This document shows positions 5,218-5,244 of a stretch of 5,244 nt of DNA, in pieces (the first letter of the stretch is position 1; the number at the start of each line of letters is the position of its first letter). The notes below the pieces were generated by a model that was not told the DNA's origin, did not search any database, and saw only the letters and a program-made list of their open reading frames with translations. The stretch covers positions 1-5,244 of the forward strand of contig JABFXT010000380.1 in assembly GCA_013361595.1 (NCBI GenBank). The letters are read 5' to 3'. The stretch is from Nocardia sp. (lineage in GTDB: Bacteria; Actinomycetota; Actinomycetes; Mycobacteriales; Mycobacteriaceae). The position numbers and the translations under genes were made by a program.

Positions 5218-5244
5218 CCGTTCAGGCCTCGAAAGCGCATGCGC

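Noticed and set aside
5235..5244. Perfect palindrome GCGCATGCGC at the right edge
   Set aside because: Short GC-rich palindromes are common in such DNA, and the window ends here, so no context can be judged.

Overview
The window is high-GC DNA with strong G/C preference at third codon positions. The protein types (an ABC1-family kinase of mycobacterial style and a very long actinobacterial YbhN-type flippase) and the weak or absent Shine-Dalgarno sequences point to a mycolic-acid actinomycete, most likely Nocardia or a close relative. The genus is an inference. No rRNA, tRNA, CRISPR array, transposase or phage gene was recognised.

Layout: (1) 1-1201, plus strand: an ABC1/AarF/UbiB-type atypical kinase with all catalytic residues; its first roughly 50 residues lie left of the window. 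(2) 1202-1298: a 97-base convergent spacer, locally AT-rich, with nested inverted repeats that may end transcription from both sides. (3) 1299-1898, minus strand: a compact cytosolic SGNH/GDSL hydrolase. (4) 1899-2016: a 118-base divergent promoter region. (5) 2017-4401, plus strand: a 794-residue membrane protein built as an N-terminal membrane block, a cytosolic pseudokinase, and a C-terminal LPG-synthase-TM/UPF0104 (YbhN/AglD-type) flippase block. (6) 4402-4820: a non-coding repeat island. It holds a 20-bp imperfect palindrome, an 18-bp tandem repeat, a decayed second copy of the palindromic element and a partial third copy. (7) about 4821-5116: remains of a DHA2-type MFS drug transporter, readable only by switching through all three forward frames. 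(8) 5117-5244: no gene; a 12-bp stem-loop at 5186-5217.

The intact genes do not form one operon: kinase and hydrolase converge, hydrolase and flippase diverge. The hydrolase and flippase could share control and both could act on lipids, but the sequence does not prove this. The points most worth a second look are the flippase's kinase-like domain, which has lost the catalytic Lys and both Asp residues, the repeat island, and the MFS remnant that starts directly beside a repeat copy.
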